Origin: CAVTBT01 sp963733065
GTDB taxonomy: Bacteria; Actinomycetota; Thermoleophilia; Gaiellales; Gaiellaceae
DNA: 64,000 bases
Direction: 5' to 3'
NCBI GenBank assembly: GCA_963733065.1
Contig: CAVTBT010000002.1
Location: forward strand, 124,001-188,000
Shown: piece by piece, positions 8,528 to 16,657 of the stretch
Position numbering within the stretch: position 1 is the stretch's first letter
Layout: the number at the start of each line of letters is the position of its first letter
The notes under the pieces: generated by a model
Databases searched by the model: none
Told to the model about the DNA's origin: nothing
The model's input: only the letters and a program-made list of their open reading frames with translations
Position numbers and translations under genes: made by a program

Positions 8528-9394
8528 GTGAACAACCGGTGTGCAAGCTCAGACGGTCTGGTGAGCGTGCTTGTTGGCGTGCTCGCGGCGGCGGGTCTCG
8601 TGCTTGCCGCGGGCTGCGGCGGCGATGCGCCGGAGGCCGTCGACCCGGACCGTCCCCCGCGCCACGAGTCGCCCGCGCGCGGCTCGAGCGTCGCTCCCTA
8701 CCCCGACCAGGCGGCGCGCCTGGCACGGGCCGCCAAGGCCGGGCCGCAGCCGGGCGGTCTCGCGGGCTGCGTGGTGAGCCCCGTCGGGTCGGCCCGCGTC
8801 GCCTACGGCGCCGTCGTGCGGCGGCCGACCGGCGCGCACTCGAAGCCGGGTGGCCGTGCACTCGGCCGGCTCGGCGTCCTCAACGCAAACGGCGTCCCGA
8901 CCGTGCTCGGCGTGCTCGCGAGTGCTGCGTGCAAGGAGCGCTGGTACCGAGTGCAGCTGCCGATGCGGCCGAACGGGATCGTCGGCTGGGTGAGGGCGGC
9001 CGATGTCGAGCTGCGGCGCGTCAGGACACGCATCGTCATCGACCTCCGCGCCCGGACCGTGACGTTGCACCGCAACGGCCGCCGCGTGATCCACACGACC
9101 GCCGCCGTCGGTGCGCCGGACACCCCGACGCCGACCGGCCGCTACTACGTGAACCAGCGCCTCGTCGCGCCCGATCCCGCCGGCCCGTTCGGGCCGGGGG
9201 CGGTCGGCGTGTCGGCGTTCTCTCCTGTGCTGCAGCACTGGGCGCAGGGCGGGCCGATCGCGATCCACGGCACGAACCAGCCGCAGCTCCTCGGCCAGGC
9301 CGTCTCGCACGGCTGTGTGCGGATCCGGAACGACGTTCTCGTTCGCCTGTACCGACTCGCGGACGAGGGCACGCCGGTCGAGATCCGGGCGTGA
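8528..9394 (+). CDS. L,D-transpeptidase (YkuD) lipoprotein with SH3-like domain
   Basis: About 288 residues. A hydrophobic signal segment ends in the lipobox LAAGC, so the mature protein is probably membrane-anchored through its cysteine. A bacterial SH3-like region (about residues 90-160, ACKERWYRVQLP...GWVRAADVE) precedes the catalytic YkuD domain with HGTN and SHGCVRIRNDV, which contains the active-site Cys. It would make 3-3 cross-links or attach proteins to peptidoglycan. Start GTG 8528 has GGAGG at 8511-8515; GTG 8561 gives a shorter signal peptide and is possible. VanW nearby suggests a wall-related neighbourhood. Confidence 0.85.
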   Translation: MNNRCASSDGLVSVLVGVLAAAGLVLAAGCGGDAPEAVDPDRPPRHESPARGSSVAPYPDQAARLARAAKAGPQPGGLAGCVVSPVGSARVAYGAVVRRPTGAHSKPGGRALGRLGVLNANGVPTVLGVLASAACKERWYRVQLPMRPNGIVGWVRAADVELRRVRTRIVIDLRARTVTLHRNGRRVIHTTAAVGAPDTPTPTGRYYVNQRLVAPDPAGPFGPGAVGVSAFSPVLQHWAQGGPIAIHGTNQPQLLGQAVSHGCVRIRNDVLVRLYRLADEGTPVEIRA

Positions 9395-9407
9395 TACAAC
9401 CACAGCC

Positions 9408-9719
9408 GTGTCCACACAACCACCGCAGAAGGACCTGATGACCCGCCTCGCCGACGCCGGCGAGGACGCCATCAACCGCCTGTCCGACCTGCCCGGCGGC
9501 AACCGCATGGTCGACGCCGCCAACACGCTGCGGGCGCGCGTCGACGAGCTGCAGAAGAAGGTGCGCGGGATCGACGATCTCGAGCGGCGGGTCGCCGCGC
9601 TCGAGGATCAGCTCGACCAGCTCACGAAGCCGGGGAAGCCGCGCCCCGCGCGCCCGGCCGCCGCCTCGTCGGGCGCGAAGCCGAAGACGCCGCCGGCCGG
9701 AATAGGCTCCAGGGCGTAG
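9408..9719 (+). CDS. Coiled-coil protein, hypothetical
   Basis: 103 residues. Residues about 35-75 (ANTLRARVDELQKKVRGI, then DDLERRVAALEDQLDQL) are a clear heptad-repeat coiled coil; the tail is Pro/Ala/Lys-rich and disordered. GTG 9408 lies 7 nt after TACAAC (9395-9400). It may be a small structural or oligomerising protein, family unknown. Its last 112 bases overlap the end of the opposite-strand propeller gene, so one of the two C-termini may be mis-set. Confidence 0.6.
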   Translation: MSTQPPQKDLMTRLADAGEDAINRLSDLPGGNRMVDAANTLRARVDELQKKVRGIDDLERRVAALEDQLDQLTKPGKPRPARPAAASSGAKPKTPPAGIGSRA

Positions 9720-11008
9720 AGGCGGGTCGAGCCCGCGAGGTACACGCGGCTCGCGTCGGCGACGATCGGCGAGTAGTGGCCGTCCGGGAAGCTCCAGACC
9801 TGGCGGCCGGTCCGGGCGTCCAGTGCATACGTCCGTCGAGGTCCTAGCTCGGCGTCCCGCGTGCCCCGCTGACCGCAGGTGCCGCAGGTCGCGAAGTAGA
9901 CGAGGCCGTCCATCACGGTCGGCGCGCCGTGCACGGAGCCCCGGGTGTCGTGCCGCCAGCGGACGTCGCCGGTCGCGGCGTCGAGCGCAAGGAAGGAGCC
10001 GTCGTACGTGCCGACGTACACCTTGCGGTCCCAGACGGCGGCGGCCGTGTAGACGTACGTCCCGACCGGCCGCGCCCAGAGCAGCCGGCCGCTCGTGGCG
10101 CCGAACGCGTAGACCGTGCCGTCCGTGTTGCCCACGAACACCCGCCCGTAGGCGATGGTCGGGGTGGCGTAGAACTCCTCACGCCCGCGCAGGAAGCGCT
10201 TGAACGAGCGGGCCCGCCAGCGGAGCTTGCCCGTGGCGGCGTCGACGGCGTAGAAGCTGCCGCCGACCGAGCCGATGTACACCGTGCCGTTGGCGTACGC
10301 GGGGGCTGCATTGAGCTCGTCGTCGGCGCGGAACGTCCAGCGCACGCGCGGCTTCGGGCCTCGCACGTCGAGCGCATACAGCCGGTGGTCCCACGAGCCG
10401 AAGTAGAGCGTCCCGTCGAGGTAGAGCGGGGAGCTCTCGCTCGGAGGGCCGCGGAAGCGCCAGAGCTCGCGGCCGCCGGCGACCCTGATCGCCACGACGA
10501 GCCCGTCGCGGCCGCGGTCGCCGAACGTGCACGGCTTGGGCACGAGCACCTGGTAGGCGATCCCGTTCGCGACCGTCGGGGAGGCGGCGCTGCAGTAGCG
10601 CCGATACCACTTCCGCCAGAGCACGTCGCCGTCGGCGGCGTCGATCGAGAGCATCCGGCCCCGGAGCTGCGTGACGAGCACGCGGCCGTAGGCGACGGCC
10701 GGCGGGAACTCGATGTAGTACCCGGTGCGCACCATCCAGCGACGCCTGTAGGGCGGACGCTGGCGGAAGGGTGCGAGGTGCGTGCGCTGGACGTCGCGGC
10801 CGTACGTCGGCCACGGCAGCGGGTCGACCGCCGGGCCGTCGGGCGCGGGCTCCGTCGTCGGCCCCGGCTCCTCCGCGGCCACGAACTCGTCCGTCGAGGA
10901 GCCGCGAATCGTCTTGCCGCCCTCGCCGCGCTTCTCCAGCACGACGCCGGCCGCGACGGCGAGCCAGAAGCACACCGCGCCGATCACGAGCAGGAGCGGA
11001 AGCCGCAT
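9608..11008 (-). CDS. PQQ-binding-like beta-propeller repeat protein, membrane-anchored
   Basis: 466 residues. An N-terminal membrane helix (LPLLLVIGAVCFWLAVAAGV) and a short Pro/Glu linker lead to about eight PQQ-type propeller repeats, each ending like YAVDAATGKLRWRA, FGATSGRLLWARPV or LALDAATGDVRWRHD. A CGTCG pair occurs in a late blade. No dehydrogenase signature is visible, so it is more likely a binding or scaffold propeller (BamB-like fold) than a quinoprotein enzyme. Start ATG 11008. It follows the lipid-kinase gene on the same strand after 32 bp. Confidence 0.8.
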   Translation of the reverse strand: MRLPLLLVIGAVCFWLAVAAGVVLEKRGEGGKTIRGSSTDEFVAAEEPGPTTEPAPDGPAVDPLPWPTYGRDVQRTHLAPFRQRPPYRRRWMVRTGYYIEFPPAVAYGRVLVTQLRGRMLSIDAADGDVLWRKWYRRYCSAASPTVANGIAYQVLVPKPCTFGDRGRDGLVVAIRVAGGRELWRFRGPPSESSPLYLDGTLYFGSWDHRLYALDVRGPKPRVRWTFRADDELNAAPAYANGTVYIGSVGGSFYAVDAATGKLRWRARSFKRFLRGREEFYATPTIAYGRVFVGNTDGTVYAFGATSGRLLWARPVGTYVYTAAAVWDRKVYVGTYDGSFLALDAATGDVRWRHDTRGSVHGAPTVMDGLVYFATCGTCGQRGTRDAELGPRRTYALDARTGRQVWSFPDGHYSPIVADASRVYLAGSTRLYALEPIPAGGVFGFAPDEAAAGRAGRGFPGFVSWSS

Positions 11009-11040
11009 CCCACCATCCTGCCGGTGCGGCACGCCCGTGC

Positions 11041-11961
11041 TCAGGCCGGGACGCGGACGCGCAGCGCCTGCGGGACGAGCTCGAAGGTCGCTGCGGTCGT
11101 TCCGGGCTGCTCGCCGTCGAGCACGATCGGCAGCGGCACCTCGGCCTCGACGCGCACGGTCGTCCCGTGCAGGAGCTCGATCTTGGGGTGAGACAGGTGG
11201 GTGCCGCGATAGATCTTCGGGAAGGTCCGCACGAAGTCCGCCTTCGTGACGTCGCCGATCAGCAGGACGTCGAGGCGACCGTCGTCGGGCTCGGCCTGCG
11301 GCGTCACCCACATGCCGCCCGCGGCGTAGTCGCCGTTCATCGCGAGCACCTCGAACATCTGACCCGAGCGCACGGTCCCGTCGACGTCGGCGGTGATCGC
11401 TGCGCTCTTCCAGGTGGCGAAGACGGCGATCGTCGCGGAGAGGAAGGACATGCGGCCGCCGAGCGCCTTCGAGGAGACGTTCGCGCGACGGGCGATCGCG
11501 CCGCTGATCCCGGCTCCCGCGAAGTTCGCGAAATAGGCCTCGGCCGCCGAGCCGTCCCAGGCGACGTAGCGCGCCAGGCCCGCGTCCACGGTCCGGGCCG
11601 AACCGTGGCGAGCGACGTCGATCGCGGCACCGAGCTTGCCGGGGATCCGCAGGCTGCGCACGAAGTCCTTGCCCGTGCCGCGGGGGAGCACCGCCAGCTC
11701 GACTGTCGTCCCGAGCCCGGCCCGGAGGAGCCCGTTCGCGACCTCGTGCACCGAGCCGTCGCCGCCGACGACGACCAGCACGCGGGCACCACCGGCCGCA
11801 GCGCCCGCCGCGAGCTCGGCGAGGTGGCCCGGCGCCTCCGAGATGAGCGCGTCGCCGATCAGCCCGCGCGCCGAGGCCTCGCGCGCGATCTCCGGCCACC
11901 GGCGTCCCGTCGACCCGTTCGCGGACGCGGGGTTGACCAGGAAGACGGTCTCGGTGCTAAT
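11041..11961 (-). CDS. Diacylglycerol/lipid kinase family protein, non-standard start
   Basis: About 306 residues. The DAGK catalytic motif LVVVGGDGSVHEVANGLL and LPRGTGKDFVRSL bind ATP, and IVLDGEQPGTT lies near the C-terminus. The enzyme phosphorylates a lipid such as diacylglycerol at the membrane. The conserved first strand TVFLVNPASANGSTG lies upstream of any ATG, GTG or TTG in this frame (the first is GTG 11781). The only plausible start at the right place is ATT 11961-11959, overlapping the TAG of the upstream phosphorylase gene. Either a rare ATT start or a sequence error must be assumed. Confidence 0.8.
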   Translation of the reverse strand: MSTETVFLVNPASANGSTGRRWPEIAREASARGLIGDALISEAPGHLAELAAGAAAGGARVLVVVGGDGSVHEVANGLLRAGLGTTVELAVLPRGTGKDFVRSLRIPGKLGAAIDVARHGSARTVDAGLARYVAWDGSAAEAYFANFAGAGISGAIARRANVSSKALGGRMSFLSATIAVFATWKSAAITADVDGTVRSGQMFEVLAMNGDYAAGGMWVTPQAEPDDGRLDVLLIGDVTKADFVRTFPKIYRGTHLSHPKIELLHGTTVRVEAEVPLPIVLDGEQPGTTAATFELVPQALRVRVPA

Positions 11962-12670
11962 GGGCGGCGGTCGCCGTCGCGAGGGCGACCCGCGTCATCC
12001 GGTCGACGGCCGCGCGGAGCTCGTCGTCCGAGATGCGCTTGAACTCGCCCTCGACGACGATGTCGCTCACCGTCAGCAGGCATCCGGCGTCGACGCTTCG
12101 CAGCGCACCGACCGTGAACAGCGCCGCTGCCTCCATCTCCACCGCGAGCACACCTCGCTTCGACCAGCGCTCGTACTGGCCGTCGTCGGGGTTGTAGAAG
12201 AGGTCGCTCGACACGATCGGGCCGACGCGCATCGACTGGCCCATCTCCTTCGCGGCGTGGACGGCGCCGTGGATCAGCTCCCAGCTCGCCGTCGGGCAGT
12301 GCGGCTCGTTGGCGACGAGGTGCATCGCCGTCGAGTCGGCGGGCACGGCCGAGATGGCGACGATCAGGTCGCCGAGCGCGTGATCCGGCTGCAGGCCGCC
12401 GCACGTGCCGACGCGCAGCAGCCGTTTCACGCCGAGCTGGGTCAGCTCCTCGAAGACGATCGTGGCGCCCGGGCAGCCCATGCCCGTGCCCTGCACCGAG
12501 ATCGGCTTGCCCTCCCAGGTGCCCGTGTACCCGAGCAGGCCGCGCTCGCCGTTCACCTGACGCGCGTCGTCGAAGTACGTCTCGGCGATGTACTGGGCCC
12601 GCAGCGGGTCGCCGGGGAGGAGGACGGCCTCGGCGTAGTCGCCAGGCTCCGCTCGCAGGTGGATCGGCAC
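11957..12670 (-). CDS. deoD: Purine-nucleoside phosphorylase, DeoD/UdP family
   Basis: 237 residues, the length of hexameric PNP. It cleaves purine (deoxy)nucleosides with phosphate in salvage. Seen: LLPGDPLRAQYIAE (phosphate-binding Gly/Asp/Arg), RVGTCGGL, and the ribose-binding VEMEAAALF; SDIVVEGE near the C-terminus carries the catalytic Asp region. Uridine phosphorylases share the fold, but the overall pattern is DeoD-like. Start GTG 12670. The stop overlaps the kinase start, so the two are cotranscribed; a shared TATA core drives it and the divergent acetyltransferase. Confidence 0.9.
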   Translation of the reverse strand: MPIHLRAEPGDYAEAVLLPGDPLRAQYIAETYFDDARQVNGERGLLGYTGTWEGKPISVQGTGMGCPGATIVFEELTQLGVKRLLRVGTCGGLQPDHALGDLIVAISAVPADSTAMHLVANEPHCPTASWELIHGAVHAAKEMGQSMRVGPIVSSDLFYNPDDGQYERWSKRGVLAVEMEAAALFTVGALRSVDAGCLLTVSDIVVEGEFKRISDDELRAAVDRMTRVALATATAAH

Positions 12671-12693
12671 GGCGCAGAACCCTATACGGCAGG
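12671..12693. promoter_or_regulatory. Bidirectional promoter sharing a TATA core
   Basis: 23-bp gap between divergent starts. Plus: TATACG 12683-12688, 5 nt, ATG 12694. Minus: TATAGG 12686-12681, 10 nt, GTG 12670. Both hexamers use the same self-complementary TATA at 12683-12686. Confidence 0.5.
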
Positions 12694-13491
12694 ATGCGGC
12701 ACGTGGCGCGCGTGGCGCAGCTGATCGAGCCGACCCAGGCCCAGATCCTGCGCTTCTGCGCCGCCGACCCGATCGAGCGCGTGTTCCTCGAGGACGTCGC
12801 CCGACGCGGCCTGGGCCGCTTCGCGGCGGTGGCGGACGGGCCTGACCTCTCTGCGCTCTGCCACCTCGGGGCGAACCTCGTGCCGTCAGGGCGCGACTGC
12901 GGCGTGTTCGCGACCGTGGCCTCGCGGTCGAGCGCGCGGATGCTGATCGGCGAGCAGCGCGCGGTCACGGAGCTGTGGGAGACCGCGCGCACCCGCCTGC
13001 CGGCGCCGCGCGAGGATCGCCCCGGTCAACCGGTCTTCGTGAGCGAGGAGCCGCCGCCTGCGGGCCACACCGCGCTCCGGGCCGCGCGGGTCGACGATCT
13101 CGAGCTCCTGCTTCCCGTGTGCGCTGCCGCACACCGTGAGGAGCTCGGCATCGACCCGCTCGAACGCGACCCAGACGGGTTCCGCTGGCGCACCCGTGCG
13201 CAGATCGACGAGGGACGCTCGTGGCTCTGGGAGGAGCGCGGCGCGATCCTCTTCAAGGCCGAGGCGTCCGCGTGGACGCCGCGCGCCGTGCAGCTGCAGC
13301 AGGTGTGGACGGATCCGTCGGCGCGCGGCCGCGGCTATGCCTCGCGCGCGCTCGCTGACCTGCTGCGCCTGCTGCTCCGCCGCGCGCCGGCCGTCTGCCT
13401 CTTCGTCCGGGCCGAGAACGAGGCGGCGATCCGCCTCTACGAGCGCGTGGGCATGCGGCACACGATCGATTATCGGAGTGTGCTGCTGTAG
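12694..13491 (+). CDS. Two-domain GNAT acetyltransferase (DUF4081 + FR47-like)
   Basis: 265 residues. The N-terminal half (IEPTQAQILRFCAADPIERV) matches the DUF4081 domain that precedes GNAT in actinobacterial proteins. The C-terminal half is a GNAT fold with the acetyl-CoA loop VWTDPSARGRGYASRAL and the final FVRAENEAAIRLYERVGM. It transfers an acetyl group to an unknown amine. Start ATG 12694, divergent from the phosphorylase gene with a shared promoter. Confidence 0.82.
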   Translation: MRHVARVAQLIEPTQAQILRFCAADPIERVFLEDVARRGLGRFAAVADGPDLSALCHLGANLVPSGRDCGVFATVASRSSARMLIGEQRAVTELWETARTRLPAPREDRPGQPVFVSEEPPPAGHTALRAARVDDLELLLPVCAAAHREELGIDPLERDPDGFRWRTRAQIDEGRSWLWEERGAILFKAEASAWTPRAVQLQQVWTDPSARGRGYASRALADLLRLLLRRAPAVCLFVRAENEAAIRLYERVGMRHTIDYRSVLL

Positions 13492-13518
13492 GCAGCGCAC
13501 TCCCGTCCGCGAAGCGGA

Positions 13519-15042
13519 TCAGGGGAGGGGGTCTGGGGAACCGGGAGGTTCCCCCAGCTGTGATCGCAACCTACTTCCGTGAGGGGCGAACCGGCGACGC
13601 TTCTGCGGCGATTGTGCCCCGACGCGGGACACGATCTCGGGCAGCGCCCGGATGTCCGCCTCGGTCGTCCGGAAGTTGACGATGCAGATGCGCAGGCAGT
13701 AGCGGCCGTCCACGACGGCGTTCGAGAGGAACACCTCGCCGCCGGCCTGTAGCCGCTCGACGAGCTGCTCGTTGAGGCGGTCGAGCTCCTCGTCGTCGAC
13801 GCCCTCCGGGGCGTAGCGGAAGGTCGTGATGCTGAGCCCGTGGGTCACGGCCTCGAGGTCGGGCTCGGCCTCGGCGAGGTCGAAGAGCAACCGCGCGAGC
13901 CGGCAGTCCTCCCGGATCATCGCCTCGTAGCCGCTGCGCCCGGCCTGGCGCAGCGCGAGCCAGACCTTGAGCGCCCGGAAGCCGCGCGTGTTCTGCGGGC
14001 CGTACTCGAAGTAGTTCAGCTGACCCTCGGGCAGGTGGTAGTACGGCGGCCGGTAGCTGAACGCGTCGAGCAGCGCCTGCTCGTCGCGGACGAGCGCGCA
14101 GCCGGCCTCGACCGGGACGTAGAGCCATTTGTGCGGATCGACGGCGACCGAGTCGGCCAGCGCGAGCGCCTTCAGGTCGTCCGAGGCCTCGGGCAGGCAC
14201 GCCGCGAAGCCGCCGTAGGCGCCGTCGACGTGGAACCAGAGCCCTTCCTCGGCGCAGAGCTCGGCAAGCGCTCGCAACGGGTCGACGGCGCCGGTGGAGA
14301 CCGAGCCCGCCGAGCCGATGACGAGGAACGGGTGACTGCCCGCCTCGCGATCGGCTGCGATCGCGGCTCGCAGGTCATCGACCCGCAGGCGCTGCGCCTC
14401 GTCGGTCTCGATCCAGCGCAGCGACGCCGTGCCGAGCCCGAAGAGGTCGGCGGCCTTCTGCGCCCAGGTGTGCGTCTCCGCCGAGCAGTACGCGGTCAGG
14501 TGCTCGCCGCCGGGTCCGTCGGCACGGACGTCACCCGCGGCCTTGGCGCGCCGGGCGGCGACGAAGCCGACGAAGTTGGCCATGTTGCCGCCGCTCACGA
14601 ACAGCCCGCCGGCGTCCTCCGGATAGCCGAGCAGCTCGGCGACCCAGCGCACCGTCTGGCGCTCGATCTCGGCCGCCATCGGGCCGAGCGGATACCCACC
14701 GAGGTTCTGGTTGACGCCGGCCGCCAGCAGCTCGGCCAGCGGCCCGATCGCCGCCTGCGAGCCGCAGACGTAGCCCAGGAACCGCGGGTGGCCGATGTGC
14801 GTGGCGTGTGCGAACAGGAGGTCGCGCGCCTCGGCGAGGAGCTCGGCCGCCGGGCTGCCCTGCTCGGGGAGCGGCCGGTCGCCGAGCGCGGCCTGGTGCT
14901 CCTCGACGCTCTCGCCGGTCGCGACGGGGAGCTCGCTCGGGCTCTCGAGGGACGCGAACAGCTCGGCCAGGTCGTCGACGAGTGCGTGGCCGATGGCCCG
15001 GAACTCGTCGGGATCGAGAGACAGAGCCGACCGGCGATCCAC
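13519..15042 (-). CDS. PLP-dependent amino-acid decarboxylase (group II, DDC family)
   Basis: 507 residues, in the range of aromatic-L-amino-acid/glutamate decarboxylases. Seen: GLFVSGGNMANFVGF, CSAETHTWAQKAADLFG (the His that stacks on PLP), FHVDGAYGGFA (Asp to the pyridine N) and the Schiff-base lysine in SVAVDPHKWLYVP. It converts an amino acid to its amine; specificity between tyrosine, tryptophan and glutamate types is open. Start GTG 15042 follows TAGAGT with 7 nt. The last ~35 residues are not family-like and cover a hairpin at 13533-13557, so the true stop may be earlier with a sequence error. Confidence 0.85.
   Translation of the reverse strand: MDRRSALSLDPDEFRAIGHALVDDLAELFASLESPSELPVATGESVEEHQAALGDRPLPEQGSPAAELLAEARDLLFAHATHIGHPRFLGYVCGSQAAIGPLAELLAAGVNQNLGGYPLGPMAAEIERQTVRWVAELLGYPEDAGGLFVSGGNMANFVGFVAARRAKAAGDVRADGPGGEHLTAYCSAETHTWAQKAADLFGLGTASLRWIETDEAQRLRVDDLRAAIAADREAGSHPFLVIGSAGSVSTGAVDPLRALAELCAEEGLWFHVDGAYGGFAACLPEASDDLKALALADSVAVDPHKWLYVPVEAGCALVRDEQALLDAFSYRPPYYHLPEGQLNYFEYGPQNTRGFRALKVWLALRQAGRSGYEAMIREDCRLARLLFDLAEAEPDLEAVTHGLSITTFRYAPEGVDDEELDRLNEQLVERLQAGGEVFLSNAVVDGRYCLRICIVNFRTTEADIRALPEIVSRVGAQSPQKRRRFAPHGSRLRSQLGEPPGSPDPLP
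13533..13557. terminator. Hairpin between convergent genes
   Basis: CTGGGGAACC (13533-13542) pairs with GGTTCCCCCAG (13547-13557), one extra C in the second arm. It lies just after the acetyltransferase stop and inside the unusual tail of the opposite decarboxylase. No T run follows, so termination is inferred. Confidence 0.45.
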
Positions 15043-15066
15043 CTTCGGGACTCTAGCCTTCGAGGA
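15043..15066. promoter_or_regulatory. Symmetric bidirectional leaderless promoter
   Basis: 24 bp separate two divergent starts. Plus: TAGCCT 15054-15059, 7 nt, ATG 15067. Minus: TAGAGT 15055-15050, 7 nt, GTG 15042. The boxes overlap at the TA 15054-15055 and the layout is mirror-symmetric. Confidence 0.6.
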
Positions 15067-15660
15067 ATGGAGCGCCTCGTCGTCGCGCGGCACGCGGAAG
15101 CCGAGTCCAATCTCGGCGAGACCGTCAGCGGGCTCGCGCCGGGCGGCACGCTGACGCCGGCGGGCCTCGAGCAGGCGCGCGCGCTCGGCCGGAGCCTCGA
15201 GCACGAGGACGTCGGGCTGGCGGTCGTCACCGAGCTCCGCCGCACGGCCGACACGGCGGACGTCGCGCTGGAGGGGCGGACCGTGCCGCGGCTGCTCGTG
15301 CCGGAGCTGAACGAGATCCGGTTCGGCCGCTTCGAGGGAGGCCTGCTGGCGGACTACCGCGCCTGGGCCTGGGCGGCGCCCGCCGACGAGCTCTGCCCCG
15401 GCGGCGGCGAGAGCCGCGGCGAGGCGGCGGCACGGTACGCGCGCGCCTTCGGCGGGCTGCTCCGACGGCCGGAGCACACCATCCTGGTGGTGACCCACGC
15501 CGTGCCCATCCGCTACCTGCTGCGGGCGGCCGACGGACTGCCGCCGCTGGCGCGGATCGAGGCCGTGCCGCACGCCGAGCCGTTTCGTCTCGACGCGCCG
15601 GCTGTCGGCCGGGCGATCGAGGTGCTCGCGGCCTGGGCCCGCGAGCCCGCTTTCGCCTGA
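15067..15660 (+). CDS. Histidine phosphatase family (phosphoglycerate mutase-like)
   Basis: 197 residues. The phospho-histidine motif is ARHAEAESN near the N-terminus; the second catalytic His is in LVVTHAVPIRYLL (about residue 143), and an acid residue is in LNEIRFGRFEG. The substrate is not predictable. It precedes tilS by 20 bp on the same strand. A GAGG sits just before ATG 15067, but the -10-like TAGCCT at 7 nt suggests a leaderless message. Confidence 0.87.
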   Translation: MERLVVARHAEAESNLGETVSGLAPGGTLTPAGLEQARALGRSLEHEDVGLAVVTELRRTADTADVALEGRTVPRLLVPELNEIRFGRFEGGLLADYRAWAWAAPADELCPGGGESRGEAAARYARAFGGLLRRPEHTILVVTHAVPIRYLLRAADGLPPLARIEAVPHAEPFRLDAPAVGRAIEVLAAWAREPAFA

Positions 15661-15668
15661 CGCTCCGT

Positions 15669-15680
15669 CAGAATGACGTC
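15669..15680 (+). promoter_or_regulatory. -10 (CAGAAT) for leaderless tilS start
   Basis: CAGAAT 15669-15674, six bases, then GTG 15681. The same CAGAAT plus 6 nt arrangement occurs before the response-regulator gene. Confidence 0.4.
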
Positions 15681-16657
15681 GTGCTCGACCGCGTCGCCAC
15701 CTTCATCCGCGAGCGCGATCTGATCCCGCCGGGCGGGGAGATCGCCTGCCTGGTCTCCGGCGGCGCCGACTCGACCTGCCTCTGGCACGTCCTCGGCGCC
15801 CTCGGCTATCACGTTCGCGCGGTCCACGTGCACCACGGCGTGCGCGGCGCCGAGGCGGACGCCGGACGCACGGCACTGCGCCCGGCTGATGGGGGCAGAG
15901 GTCGTCGAGGTCCCGGCGGCCGGGACGGAGGCCGGGCTCCGCGACGCTCGCTACGCGGCCACGGCGGCCTACGGCCCTGCGGGCCACCGGCCACACGGCG
16001 AGCGACCAGGTCGAGACCGTGCTGCAGCGCCTGCTCGCGAGCGGGCGGGTGGGGGAGGGGGTCAAGCCACGCCGCGAGGACGGCGTCGTCCGGCCGCTGC
16101 TCACCGTCTGGCGCGAGGACACCGAGGCGTACTGCCGTGACCACGACCTGCCGGTGCGCGAGGACTCGACGAACCCGGACACGGCCCGCGGCCTCATCCG
16201 CAGCGACGTGTTGCCGCTGCTCGAGCGGATCGACCCGCGTGCGCGTCAGAGCCTGCTCTCGCTCGTGGACGATCGCCCGCGGCTCCCCCGGGCGGTCGAG
16301 CGGACGCTGGCGGACCTGCTGACGGGCCGCGACGGCACGAAGCGCGCCGACCTCGGCGGCGGCGTCCGGGCCGTGCGGGAGTACGGCACGCTCCGGCTCG
16401 AGGGCGCGGTCGAGTGGGGGCCGTGGGTGATCGAGAGCGACGCCGACGGGCTCGAGGTGCGCGGACGCCGGCCGGGCGATCGGCTCGCGGGCCGGCGCAA
16501 GAAGGTGCAGGATCTCCTCGTGGACGCCAAGGTGCCGAGGGCGGAGCGCGACGGGTGGCCGCTCGTCGTCCGCGGCGGCGAGGTGGTCGCGGTGCCGGGC
16601 ATCGCCGAGGCGCCCGGCTGGGAAGGCGTCGTCAGGTCGACCAGGAGGGGCGTGTGA
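15681..16657 (+). CDS. tilS: tRNA(Ile)-lysidine synthase, two frameshifts
   Basis: TilS adds lysine to C34 of tRNA-Ile(CAU) using ATP, an essential step. The P-loop is ACLVSGGADSTCLWHVL and HVHHGVRG follows. The reading then changes frame near 15855-15885 (continuing ARLMGAEVVEVPAAGTEAGL) and again near 15970-15985 (continuing ATGHTASDQVETVLQRLL). Each shift is repaired by removing one base, the second from a G run. The C-terminal part REDSTNPDTARGLIRSDVLP is intact. As tilS is normally essential, error is likelier than decay. It overlaps hpt by GTGA. Confidence 0.85.
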
